A DNA stretch of 64,000 nucleotides from Dipteris shenzhenensis (Eukaryota > Polypodiophyta > Polypodiopsida > Gleicheniales). The stretch is taken from NCBI GenBank assembly GCA_047967505.1, contig CM106540.1, one strand, 5' to 3'. Numbering within the stretch: position 1 is the first letter of the stretch; each line of letters opens with the position of its first letter. The notes below the pieces were generated by a model. The model was not told the origin of the DNA. It ran no database searches and was given only the letters and a program-made list of their open reading frames with translations. The translations under genes and the position numbers were made by a program. Below, in pieces: positions 1 to 10,125 of this stretch.

Positions 1-488
1 GACTTGCAGATGCATGCTTACAGTGACTGAAATTGGGCTGGAGACTATGATACTAGGCAGTCCACTAGTGGAAATTGTTTCTTTCTAGGACATGCTTGCA
101 TTTCTTGGCTGAGCAAGAAACAGTCTACAGTGGCTACCTCCTCATGTGAAGCTGAGTACAGGGCAGCTTTCACAGCGACAGTTGAATGTGTTTGGCTGCG
201 TCGTTTATTTGCTGATCTTCATCTTTCATTGGAGGGTCCTTCTCCGATTCTCAGTGATAGTCAGAGTGCTATAGCAGTGGCAAAGAATCCTGTGTTTCAT
301 GCTCGCACGAAGCGAAGCACATTGAGGTTCACTATCACTATGTCAGAGAGAAGTTGCATGCAGGAGAGATCAGTATGATCTATGTGTCAACACATGACAA
401 TGTTGCAGACATCTTCACCAAAGCACTTCCACGTGAAAAGTTTGAGGCATTTCGCAGTGCCATCAACTTATCTCCTTTTGGTGATTGA
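1..488 (+). pseudogene. Ty1-copia RNase H, 3' end of pol (broken)
   Basis: Reading on the + strand gives the C-terminal RNase H module of a copia polyprotein: STSGNCFFLG, KKQSTVATSSCEAEYRAAF, SDSQSAIAVAKNPVFHARTK, then after a frame change YHYVREKLHAGEI, DNVADIFTKALP and a final NLSPFGD before TGA at 486-488. An in-frame TGA lies near 28-30. The frame change is explained by a 5-bp tandem duplication of CGAAG at 308-317. The element enters from the left edge, so integrase and reverse transcriptase are outside. A polypurine run at 517-525 and an LTR follow directly, as expected for a copia 3' end. Confidence 0.9.
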
Positions 489-525
489 TCATTTCCTTGT
501 ACATGACATTGGCACTACAGGGGGG

Positions 526-762
526 TGTTAGAATTATTATTATAATTCAGCAGTGCCCAATGTAATGTAATAAGTAGGTCAGGGGTACTTTTCCCTCATT
601 TAGAGGTTTTTCCCCCTAGTTCACTAACTGCGGTTAGTAAAGGATAAGGTTTTGTCACTTAGACAAAACCCATCCCACTTCTTGTAACAGTCACTTCTTC
701 TATTGCAAACACTACGTTCAGATCTCTTGCTTCCTGCTCTCTCACTCTCTTGGTTTCTAACG
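526..762 (+). repeat. Copia LTR (3' LTR of the element at 1-488)
   Basis: It starts TGTTAG immediately after the AGGGGGG polypurine tract and ends near CTAACG at 757-762, which mirrors the start apart from the last base. The left boundary is clear; the right boundary is inferred from the inverted terminus and could be off by several bases. The partner LTR is outside the window. Confidence 0.65.
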
Positions 763-1026
763 GTTATTTGCAGCTGAAGTTGAAGAGGATTTGCAAGTGT
801 AAAGAAGTCCATGGTCTGATTGCTTGGGGATGCTTAGTTGGCTGTTGTATTACTGCATTTCATGCGAGCTTTATGTCTACTATAGGACAGTGGGTAGAAG
901 TAGAATGTATTGTTCTTCATGCCCAATTTTGTGTTAACAGAAAGCGACAGTGTAAGGAAGCTAATCGTCAGGTTCTATGAGCTTTGACTGGCTGTGGATA
1001 TTTACTGTGTTAATGCTTTTTTCCAG

Positions 1027-1479
1027 GGAAGAGGAGAAACCAGAGGTCAGTGGAAAGGAATCCCAAAGCAAGTTTTGCAGAACAACAGATTAGTGAAAGG
1101 CATCTCCAAGGCAAACGCTAGTGCCTTCAGCAGGAATTCTGGGGGATTGGTCTCCAATGCACTTCTGAATTCCAGTATCATGTCTTCCAGCTTTTTTACT
1201 GGTGGTTCTTCCGGTGGTTTAAGGGCAGAGGACACAGAGGTATTGGGTCAAGGGAGCTCTGGACCAAAAGTTAAGTGTATTCCCAAAGCTCAAGGTTTCT
1301 CCGCAGCAGAACTCAATACAAAGGCTGGTATTGCTGCACAAACTGAGCATCAAAGAGAGCTCAAAGTTTCAAATGATGAGTCTGAGCAGAAGATTAGTCA
1401 AATCAAAGGTGCTCTTGCTCAAGCTCGACTACGAGCAACTTTTTATCCGAAGTTCGAAAATGAAAAATCTGACCAAGAG
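1027..1479 (+). CDS. RNL: tRNA ligase exon A (N-terminal linker and start of ligase domain)
   Basis: This 151-codon exon begins in phase 0 after a pyrimidine-rich TTTTTTCCAG acceptor (AG at 1025-1026) and ends in phase 0 at GAG before the donor GTAAAA at 1480. An in-frame TGA at 985-987 prevents coding further upstream, which supports the acceptor. Residues 1-120 are a poorly conserved Ser/Gly-rich stretch, as expected for the variable N-terminal region of plant RNL. The last 20 residues contain RATFYPKFENEK and SDQE, a block I recognise from plant tRNA ligases just upstream of the catalytic lysine. No start codon is claimed because the exon appears internal. A copia LTR lies about 260 bp upstream in the preceding intron. 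Confidence 0.88.
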
Positions 1480-2231
1480 GTAAAACACAGTGAAAGATTG
1501 AGTTAGTACAACTGTTCAATTTCTAGCATGGAGATCACGTGGCACCCTAAAACAGTGTTATGCATTTCAAGTTAGGTTATTCAGGTGCCTTTTGATGCTC
1601 AATTTTATGAGCAATCCTTAAAGAAGTTTTTTTGTGTGCAAACTATTTATTGTCATAACTTGCGAAGTTTGGCCACATTGGGTAATGGTCAGGCCTACTG
1701 TGTTAATGGTGCAATTTTTATCACAAACGTGTATGGGGCCTAACTTTTACCACAAAGGGTAACTCCTTTACATTTTGTTCTTTTATAAACAGCACTTGTA
1801 ATATTTCTGCTTCCACTTGACTCTCCTTATCACTCTCTCCTGCCCATACTCCCTCAGTTTCTACCCTCTCTTTGCTCCATCCTGTCCTTTCTTACAACCT
1901 CACCATTTCTGCAATCCAATGGCAAGCTGCCTTTAGGGTAGGAAGGAAAAGCGTCAGACCAAGGCATATAATTGTGTCCCAAGATGCACAATGCAGACTC
2001 AAAGTGCTTAATCACACGCACCATCTGAAGTGCCACTCTATCTAGATAAATGAAGACCTCATGCAAAGCTAATACTCCCATGATCAAAGATACAAAAAAA
2101 GAGGGCAAAAAGGCATATGTAAAGAATGGGAAGGTAGTCATTATAGAAAAGGGCAAAGGAGGGGGTAACAATGCGTAGGGACTCCAGACCGTTGAGATCT
2201 AAGCATGGAATGTAGGCAAATGGTCACTAGA
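1480..2231. other. Intron A, unassigned stretch
   Basis: The intron starts with the donor GTAAAA. I recognise no gene or repeat; short open frames here show no family signature. Confidence 0.5.
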
Positions 2232-2430
2232 AAAGGCCTAATAGGAGGAAGATGTTTTGGGGGGATAGCATGCTACATCAACAAAGAATGGGAGAACCGA
2301 GTCAGGAAAATAAAAGAAGACCCACATAAATAATAATTGTGGCTAGAAATCAAAACATGGGAAGAAAATATAGGCATGGCAGTTTGCTATTTTGTGCCCC
2401 TGCAATCTCCGTTACACAAAAACAATGGTA
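2232..2430 (+). pseudogene. LINE endonuclease fragment (LINE-C type)
   Basis: One + frame reads FGGIACYINKEWENRV, then two adjacent stop codons (2331-2336), then LWLEIKTW and MAVCYFVPLQSPLH. The order 'GG-I-x-Y-I ... LWLEIK ... VCYF-P' is that of an endonuclease/exonuclease/phosphatase-fold domain from a non-LTR retrotransposon. The VCYF-P part matches AVCYFPLETS in the LINE-C copy at 55644. Both ends are missing, so this is a small dead fragment. Confidence 0.65.
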
Positions 2431-2620
2431 GCATATCACGAGATAGTGAAGAAAGAAGTATGGAGAGGCATCTTAAGATGTAGGAGAAGCCACTCTCATG
2501 GGAAAACAGTTGATCATCTTATGTGGATGCTTCAGACTTTGAATATGCAATCGCTCTCCCTTTTTCAAGGACATGGGAGGCTGCACATGTAAAAACCCAC
2601 AAGGGTCAAGTGTGATTGAC

Positions 2621-2964
2621 TACAAACGGCTATCTCATCTTGTGAGGTTGATGAGTACAAGGCAGCCGTCACAACCATAGTCGTGTGTGATGGCTGTGGT
2701 GTTTATTGGCCGATCTTCATGCATCATTGAATGAGCCTACTCCGATTCTTATTGACAATTAGAGTGCCATTGCTGTTGCGCGGAATCCTGTGTTTCATGC
2801 TCATACAAGACATATTGAATTTCATTATCACTATGTCAGGGAACATGCATGGGATATTAGCCTTGTCTTCTACCCTATACAATAGAGTGTGGCAGATCTT
2901 TTCACCTCGTCCAAAGTTTCAGGCTTTTTGCGAAGCTTTGAACTTACATCCGTTTGGTGATTGA
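2621..2964 (+). pseudogene. Ty1-copia RNase H, 3' end (second family, broken)
   Basis: Frames recover SSCE, AIAVARNPVFHAHTRHIEFHYHYVRE and a terminal HPFGD before TGA at 2962-2964. A stop replaces the residue after ILIDN, and the middle is shifted. The motif order is that of copia RNase H. A purine run and an LTR starting TGTTAGGAAC follow within 45 bp, so this is again only the 3' end of an element, whose upstream part is missing. Confidence 0.8.
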
Positions 2965-3004
2965 TGTTTACCTTGTACATCGTGACATTGTCATTGCAAG
3001 AGGG

Positions 3005-3697
3005 TGTTAGGAACTTTGTCATCGTGACATCATGCCCAATTCCTCTCAAGGAAATAAACGCATGATGGGTGAAGACGGCGGGAGCTGACCCAATGCGCAA
3101 TGAAGTAAGGGTGGGAGTGTGTTTTTGCTCTATGTTCAACCAATAGTCCGGGAATCAGGTCTAGATATGGTAGTTGCCATAAAAAAGAGGCCAAACAAGG
3201 ACTGTAAATTATCTCCCACAAACTGTGAGTGCTCCCTTTCAAGTATCCTTGCCTTAGCAAGCAATAAATGACTGATTCATATCTCTGTTTTGTAAAAACA
3301 GCAAGTTCCCCAACTGAGTGCACAATATGGGTTATCCTTGCACAATACTGCCTGAAATAGGTTCAAAACAGTACGGAGAAGTCTTGACAATCCTCAAACA
3401 ATCCCGGAAGTGGTGGAACAGCTTGAAAACAGCAAAACAGGCCCTTGAAATGCATGTCCAGCCCTCAAGCAAGTGGAGAATGGTGAGGGGACATGTGGAG
3501 AGTGGGCGTAGTGAGACTGGCTGAGGAGGGTAATGGACCCTAATTGGGGTCAAAAGATGTGGTGACTAGTTCACCCATTGACTCAACCTCTAATTGAGGT
3601 TATCGGTAAAAAGCCCCTTAATAAAGGGAAAAAGTGTGCCCCTAGCCCTTACTATATAACTTGGCCACTGTCTTGGGGAATATAAACATTTCTAACG
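3005..3697 (+). repeat. Copia LTR (3' LTR after 2621-2964)
   Basis: It begins TGTTAGGAAC just after AAGAGGG and probably ends at TTTCTAACG near 3697; the same CTAACG terminus closes the LTR at 526. No matching upstream LTR is visible, so the element is truncated. The right boundary is approximate. Confidence 0.55.
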
Positions 3698-3971
3698 CCT
3701 AGGCGCCCTTTTTATAGGTAGAGGGCTTGCTGCCCCCACCCGACATGTGGGCCGACCAAGCCTTTTGGATAGGTCAACCTAATGGCGTCCTTGCTGGCCC
3801 TACCTGCTAATCCTCAACAGACTAGTCGATTAGCCTGTGCCCTCTTTTCCTATCCAACAGGCCTGTCTTGGCTGACTGTTTTCAGGCTCATAGAAGTCTC
3901 TCTGCCTCCCATTTCAAGCCCATTTATTGGGCCTTTGCTAGCCCCAAAGGCTGGCCCATATATGGTACTAA
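3698..3971. other. Short unassigned gap
   Basis: Pyrimidine-rich sequence between two LTRs; nothing recognised. Confidence 0.4.
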
Positions 3972-4387
3972 TATTATGCTCAAGCCGAGATAATATGGCC
4001 TCGAAAGGGTCAGTCGACATTAATGTTTAAGTAGCTGAAATTTGTATTGTATTTGGATTGCGCTTTATATGTATGGTCAAGAAGTTTAATGTCTAGGTCG
4101 TTGGTGAGGGTGATTACATGACTAGGTGAGTCGAAAGGCCAAAGGCCTAGGTGCTCCTACTTGTGAATTGTGCCTAGGGACCAGTGAGTTAAAGGTATCC
4201 CAAGAAGGGGTAAAGGGCGCATCCAAAGAAGGCTTTATAAATTGGACATGTGGCAATCTAGACTCATCTAGGGAACTGGGGGTTTGTAGAAGTAACCACA
4301 CGAATGGAATTGAATTTGAATTGGATGGTAGCTTTTCTTTGATCGTGCTGACTTTCGGTAGTGGAGATATTTGTTTTGCGCTTTTCA
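3972..4387 (+). repeat. Gypsy-0 5' LTR
   Basis: It starts TATTATGCT (TGTTATGCT in the relative at 28636) and continues with CCGAGATAATATGGCCTCG, close to the LTRs of Gypsy-1 and Gypsy-2. It ends in CA at 4386-4387, two bases before a Met-tRNA primer site. The first G of the canonical TG terminus has mutated. Confidence 0.75.
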
Positions 4388-4389
4388 TT

Positions 4390-4401
4390 TGGTATCAGAG
4401 C
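4390..4401 (+). other. Primer binding site of Gypsy-0 (Met-tRNA)
   Basis: TGGTATCAGAGC is complementary to the 3' end of plant initiator Met-tRNA, the usual primer for minus-strand synthesis in plant LTR retrotransposons. It lies two bases after the LTR, the same spacing as in Gypsy-1. Confidence 0.88.
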
Positions 4402-5033
4402 CTTGGGAAGCTGGGTTGCTGCTCGTCATCGTTGCCTAATTGTCATCGCTGCCCGAGGTCCCATTGCTCAGAAACTATAGGCTTGCTATTCATCGCACCA
4501 AGGAGCCAAGCATTGTAGCCTGCTCGTGGCCTGATGTGCTATCCACAGCTGTCCAAGATTTGAATGTGCAATAGAATTAAAGAGAGGGCAAGTAGAAGAC
4601 AAAGAGACAATACAAAGAAAGCCAAGATCAATTGACTTGGATTTCCCTCGTGCCAAACAACCACATGTTGATTTACCAGGGAGCTCTCTATCTTTTTTAA
4701 AATTCAGTTGGCTGAGGTTAAAATCATTGGAGCTTTCCAATTGTGCGCTTTAGTAGTTGCAGTTATTTTGGATTGCAGTGAATTCCTTAGATTAGGAGAA
4801 GATACCATGTCACAAGGCTTTGATGTTAGAGAGATTTGGGATACTTCACAGATATTTCCCGAGTATAGGGAGAGGACACTTCTTGTGGTGGACGTGAATT
4901 TATAGTGTTACAAATTCACAGTTTTGGGAGTTTTAGATTGTGCTTGTATACAAAAGGGTTTTAGAATTCTGGTTTATTCAAGCTGTTATTTCACTTTCTG
5001 GAGTGTATTAACAAAAAAAACCTTTGAAACTCT

Positions 5034-6085
5034 ATGGATAAGGGGAAAGCTGTTGCAATGGAAGTTGAGGAAGAAGCCTCACGTGTGGATCCCGTAGAAT
5101 CGGGAGTCTGGCCAGCATAGCAAGTGTTGCGCCCTGTGGCCGATACATTGTCAGGTAGGATTGCATTGTCAAAGGATGCCTTATAACAAATAATGACTCA
5201 GCACTTAAATGATAATGTAGGGCAATCTGAGTTTAGGAGGATGGTTCAAAATTTATTTGCGAGACCATCTAGAGAGGAGAAAGGAAAGTCTCCTATGGAG
5301 CTTGAAACCAATGTACGTGCAGTCGAGCTTGTGAAGGCTAAAATACCTAATATTGCCCACTATAGACCGGAAAAGTATGCTGGTCGGATGACGGACGGTA
5401 GTTGAGATGTCATTGAGGATTGGTTACACAAAGGGGATGAAGCATCCACCATTTGTGACATCAGAAATGACATGAAGAAAATCCGCGAGGCCACCCGTAT
5501 GTTTATTGAGGCAGTGGATAGGTGGCGGATCAAACAACAAAAGGATGTAAACAACCTGACTTGAGTGGCTGCCAAGCTAGGGGGGCAAACCTCATACTGG
5601 AGTTTAATATGAAGATTTGGTACTGAAGAGGACGGAGAATAAGGTTGATGCGTTGTCACGCATTATGCACAATACGAGTTTCATGGTATCTGAGAGTGTT
5701 CTGATGACCATGGATGAGTTTGTCTAGGGCCTTTGGCCCAAGGCTAATTTGATTAAACACGGGGAAAGAGATGGCCTAGCATTTAGAAGAGGCCAAACTT
5801 ATGTGAGATATACCATAACGGATGGTATGCTGAAACATAACGCCATGGTAGTTGTATCTGGTCAGAAGGATCTCAGGTGGAGGGTCTTTCGATAGTGCCA
5901 TGATAGCCCTTGTGTGAGACATCCAATTGTTGACAAAACGTATGATCTCGTGAAGTGAGATTTCTTTTGGCCAAAGATGAAAAGGCATATTCGTGAATAT
6001 GTGACACGGTGTTTCTCGTGTCAAGTAAGTAAAAGGCAGAGCGGGTGAAGCTACCTGTCCTTTTGCAGCCCTTGGATCTTCTACG
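5034..6085 (+). pseudogene. Gypsy-0 gag fused by deletion to RNase H/integrase
   Basis: The ATG at 5034 opens a gag frame related to Gypsy-1 gag (KAKIPNIAHYRPEKYAGRM), broken by TAG, TAA and TGA. At about 5548 the gag homology stops and the sequence jumps to the end of RNase H (KQPDL, RRG) and then the integrase zinc finger (CHDSPC, DFFWPKMKRHIREYVTRC, CSCQ region), ending near 6085. Protease, reverse transcriptase and most of RNase H are missing. The joint lies in similar AAACAAC sequences of the two ends, consistent with a short-homology deletion. No 3' LTR is seen. Confidence 0.82.
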
Positions 6086-6119
6086 AGGCCTACTTCTCTA
6101 ACAACTATTTGGGTAGTAT

Positions 6120-6265
6120 GTGTGAAGCAAGAGGCAAAGGATGCGCAGTCACAATTTTTCTTTTCTTGCAATCTCTCTTTTAATGTGGCAAGGACAAAAG
6201 ATTCTATTGTCACATGTGCCAACAATGCATCTTTTCTTGTGAGAGGGATTGGCCAAGTGCTAGTC
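6120..6265 (+). pseudogene. Copia protease-region fragment
   Basis: The frame reads KDSIVTCANNASFLVRGIGQVLVT, matching the segment after the copia aspartic protease; NNAS and KGIGQV also occur in Copia-C near 53040. It ends abruptly at the start of a polypyrimidine tract. No LTR is attached. Confidence 0.6.
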
Positions 6266-6800
6266 ACTTTGTTGCTCCTGCTACCCACGCCCCCTCCCTC
6301 CATCTTCCGTCTCCTTTCCGCCACCTCCTTCCTCCGCCTTCTCCTACCTCCTCTTGCCTCCTTCCCCCTCCTTCCCCTTGCCTCCACTCATGTTCTTCTC
6401 CCACCATCTCCCGCCTCTAGCCCTACCTCCACTCCACCTCCTCCTCTACCCCTTCTTGGCCGTCCTCCTTCCTCCGTCCCTCTGCCTCCTCCTCCTCCCT
6501 TCCCGCCTCCCCTCTGCCTCCCTCCTTGCCATCTTCTTCGCCTCCCTCCTCGCTTCCTTCCCCGCCCCATCTCTCTCCCCTTTTCTGCCTCCCTTCCTAC
6601 CTCCCTTGTGCCTCCTTTCCTTTCACCTCCTCCATGCCTCCTTCCCCTTCTCTGCCTCCTCCTGTGCCTCCCCCTCCGTCTCCTTCCTCTTCTCCCCCCC
6701 ACCTCCATTTTGCCCTCCTTCTCTGCCTCCCTCCCCAACCTCCTCTCTCTCCTTCTCTCCTTCTCTCCACTCCCGTTTCCTTTTCAAAGGACCCTCTGCA
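6266..6800. repeat. Polypyrimidine (CCT/CTCC) low-complexity tract
   Basis: More than 500 bp are almost pure C and T on the + strand. All three + frames stay open here (Pro/Ser/Leu-rich), which is a composition effect. A related tract precedes LINE-A ORF1 at 9373-10025, so this could be the 5' leader of a LINE. Strand asymmetry of this kind can form triplex structures; that is inference. Confidence 0.8.
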
Positions 6801-6847
6801 GCCCTTCAACCCCTTCTCGTCTCACCCTCAGGCCTTGGGTGTGTTCG

Positions 6848-8040
6848 GGCTTGGGTAGCAGGGGTTTCTTTGAGGCACCTCATTCTTGAAGGGCTCTCCC
6901 TAGCCTTGGGGTGAGGCAGCTTCCTTGCCCACCGTCGAGGTGGCTCTTTGTTTGTTTCTTTTTTCCTTTCCTTGCTTAGCTGGAGTTTTTTTGCTTGTTT
7001 GGAGAAAGAAAGTATTGGTGGTGACCCTTGGTCTGGCTTGAGGGGCTCTTTGGCAACACCCTCGAATCTCATAGCCGTTATGATTATCCTTTTTCTAGCG
7101 ACAAGCAATAGGTGTAGCATGCAGTCCAGTCACTTCAGGACAAGGAAGTTGTGGGCAGAATAGTGGACCTCACTCCCCGAAGGAGACAGGTGAGAGAGTG
7201 GATCCAGGCGAGCTTGACACTAGAAGGAGACCACATCTGGGAGGTACCTTTTCACGTGGTACCATGGCTTCGTAGTGGAGGACATGGACATGGCACACCA
7301 TGCTCCCGGATTCCCAGTGACGCTCCGCTTCCCGAGGCTTCCAAAGGAATACACAGCCATCCTTCCCTCCATTGGTAGAGCATTTGGCACGGTGCTGGAG
7401 TCTCCGTCAGATTCGGCAGCTTCAGCAGATGTCGGGTCTCTAGGATCTGATTGGCGGTTGAGAGCCCGGAGTCCTTCCCAGAGTTTTGATTGTCCTCGAG
7501 ACCCTCGAGGGGGGTACACTTCGTTAGAGAGTGGAGATCTCCGGTTTATGCAAGTAGATGGGCCATCTAGCCCGAAATTGCCCTGGTGGTCAGGGACAAA
7601 CTCCTCCCTCCCCACCCCCACAGGACAAGTAGAGTTAGTAGGCCAGGGCCCAACACCCCCTCAGACAGGAGCAACAGGAGTCCCAAATCCCCTGGGTGAC
7701 ACCTTCAGAGGGAGAGTGGACCTAGGTGGGAAAAAAGAAAAAGATACGAAGCAAATTGGCTCGAAAGCACTGCAGGCAACATGCTAGACGTAGGGGGAGA
7801 GAGGCACCCGTGGAGGAGCAACGCAAAAGCCCTTGTTTGGCTCCCCATCAAGCACCACGGTTCAGCCAAGTGATCTTCCATTAGTGGAGGTACAATGACC
7901 ACAATCACCCTTGCGTCAATAGCATGCCTCAAGAGCTCCTGAGGTTACGATGGCAGAAGCTGCGGAGGGTAGCTCGGCAGCGGTTGAGGAGAAGGGGATT
8001 TAGAGCCTAGGTGTGCTTGATCAGCAGGGCGGACCTGTGA
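6848..8040 (+). pseudogene. LINE ORF1-like remnant
   Basis: From about 7268 a frame reads VVEDMDMAHHAPGFPVTLRFPRLPKEY, followed by PSIGRAFGTVLESPSD. This resembles the DUF4283-type gag-like domain of plant LINE ORF1 and aligns loosely with VFIRFPGLPSVYHRLLSVIGERFG in LINE-A ORF1 at 10500. The first part of the domain lies in a different frame (7151 onward), so it is frameshifted. The C-terminal 150 residues are Pro/Gly-rich without a clear zinc knuckle. No endonuclease follows; a second pyrimidine tract interrupts. Confidence 0.5.
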
Positions 8041-8190
8041 CTGTCCTTATTTCCTCCTGCCTCCCTCCCCCTCTAGACCCCTCTCCCTCTCCATGCCCTC
8101 CCCCTACTCCCAAGCTACCCCCCCTTCCCCTCTTCGCCACTCTTGCTATGGTCATCCTCACCACCTGCCCCCCTTCCCCCCCTCCCTAGG
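8041..8190. repeat. Polypyrimidine tract bordering a copia fragment
   Basis: C/T-rich sequence of the same character as 6266-6800 and 9373-10025. It ends where copia homology begins on the opposite strand. Confidence 0.6.
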
Positions 8191-9372
8191 CCTAAGTCCG
8201 TCATCTCGAACTCCTCCATGAGAAGTCTCTTGATCTGAGCAATCTTCTTCGTGTGATCCCCTGTAATGATGAGGTCATCCACATATAGAATCAATACTAG
8301 CCGCAAATCCCCCTCTGTGTTGAGATAAAGATTTGCCTCTGATGGACTCCGTTGGAGCCCGATCTTCTGAAAGAAAACATCTATCCGTTGGTACCATGCT
8401 CTGGGGGCCTGTTTCAGCCCGTATAAGGCCTTCTTGTGTTTGCAAACTTTTGACGCGGATCTTGGAATCTGAAATCCTAGTGGTTGTGCCACATATACCT
8501 CTTGCAGGTTTCCATTAAAAAATGCAGACTTGACGTCCATCTGAAAAATAGGCCAACTGTGATGAGCAGCCAAGGCAATGACTGTACGAATGGTCACCAT
8601 CTTGGCTGGGGGGGTGAAGGTCTCGTCGAAGTCAAGTTCTTCTGACTGTGCATAGCCTTTCACCACCCCTTTCACTACCAATCTCGCTTTGTACTTGTCC
8701 AAGCTTCCATCTGACTTGAACTTAAGCTTGTACACCCATTTAGTCCCAATTACCTTCCGCTTGGTCGGTTTAGGCGCTAAATTCCTGGTGTCATTTTTTA
8801 AAATGGCATCCATCTCTGCTTGCATGGCTTCCTGCCATTCTGGAATATCCTTTGCTTCCTGGAAGGAACGGGGCTCCTCAAGCTGAGCCACCATAGCGTA
8901 GTTCACAGAGGGAGTCTTCATGTTGCGTTGAGATCGCCACACTCTGGAACTACTCTCAGGAATGGCCGTGACCCGTGAGTCTGCTAAAGTCTTCAAATAC
9001 CAATGAGGTAGCTTCTTCATGGATGGAGGGGCCTTTGCTGGAGTTGCCTTGGGAGTTGGTTCTGAAACAACATGCTTCTCCTTCTCCTCCTTGGGGTCTT
9101 TAGTTGTGTCCACCTCTTGGATGGTGACCTTGGGTAGGGGAAATGACGGAAGTTCATGAACCTCTTTTGCAGGCTGTGGCTCTGACTCCTCAAAGATCAC
9201 GTCCCTGTTGACAAGGATCTGCTTCTTTTCCGGGTCGAAAAGATGATAGGCCTTGGATTCTTCACTGTATCCCACAAAGATACATCTTTGGCTATGGGAA
9301 TCAAGCTTCGTCCGCTCATCTTTATGCACATGAACAAATGCATTAGAACCGAAAATCCGTAAATGAGATATT
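8191..9372 (-). pseudogene. Ty1-copia integrase C-terminus and reverse transcriptase, no LTRs
   Basis: The - strand encodes HLRIFGSNAFVHVHKDERTK (integrase C-terminal region), then the reverse transcriptase with GTKWVYKLKFKSDG, QMDVKSAFFNGNL, KALYGLKQAPRAWY and catalytic YVDDL at 8272-8286, stopping at EEFEMTDLG. The frame is open across the entire fragment, although VVKGVVKG is a small internal duplication and NDTRNL replaces the usual NDTWEL-like sequence. Both ends stop abruptly at polypyrimidine DNA; RNase H, gag, protease and LTRs are absent. Its 5' boundary (TIS/HLRIFG) is the same point where the + strand copia piece at 13925-14402 ends. Confidence 0.88.
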
Positions 9373-10025
9373 GCTGCTCCCCGCTCCTCATGCTCCCTTC
9401 CTCTCCCTGCTCGACTGCTACTCTCCTCTCCCCGCTCCTCCTGCTGCTCCTCCTGCTCCCCTCCTCGCTGCCCCCTCCCTTCCCTCCTGCTGCTCCTCCT
9501 CCCTGCTGCTGCTCCTCTCCCCGCTCCTCCTGCTGCTTCTCTCCCCGCTCCCTGCTGCTCCTCCTGCTCCCTCCTCGCTGCCCCCTCCCTTCCCTCCTCA
9601 CTGCCCCCTCCTACCTGCCCTCTCCCCCGCACTGCCCCCTTCCCCTGCGCTGCCCTCTCCCCTGCGCGCTGCCCCTCCCTCCTACCTGCTGCAGCCTCCC
9701 CCCCCTGCGCTGCAGCCTGCTCCCCCCCCGCGCCTGCTGCTGCTCCCCCCCCGCACCTGCTGCTGCCCGCCCCCACCCCCCCCCCCCCCCCCCCCCCCCC
9801 GCGCTGCAGCCTATCCCCTCCTCTCTCCCCCTGCTCTTCCTTGCTTCTCCTCCCATCTCCTCCTCCTCCTCTCTCCTTCCCCTCTCCTCTACTCCTCTTC
9901 TCCCCCTCTCCTCCACTCCTCCTCTCCTCTATCCTCCCCTCCTCTCCCCTCCTCCGCCTTGCTGCCGCTGTCTCCCCTTGGTTTCTTCTTCTCTCTCCCT
10001 TCTTCTTCACCCACTCCTTCATCTG
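9373..10025. repeat. Polypyrimidine tract with long poly-C run
   Basis: About 650 bp of C/T with CTGCTCC and CTCCT motifs, including an uninterrupted run of more than 20 C near 9777-9800 (G run on the other strand). It probably is, or includes, the 5' leader of LINE-A, whose ORF1 starts 100 bp later. The long Gly/Arg-rich and Pro/Ser-rich frames across it are compositional. Confidence 0.75.
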
Positions 10026-10125
10026 GAGTACCCCTATTCTCTTATAGGGGTCTCCTGGGTTTCAGGAAAGCGGACGGAGTTTTTATTTTTTGTGTTTGAA
10101 TCGGCCAATATACCTCGATTGACGA

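Noticed and set aside
750-980. Possible upstream exon of the tRNA ligase gene
   Set aside because: CAG followed by CTGAAG at about 772 looks like an acceptor, but the frame soon stops and shows no RNL similarity.
6122-6914. Open frames of 186-255 codons rich in Pro, Ser and Leu
   Set aside because: They exist only because polypyrimidine DNA lacks stop codons in all + frames; there is no domain or conserved start.
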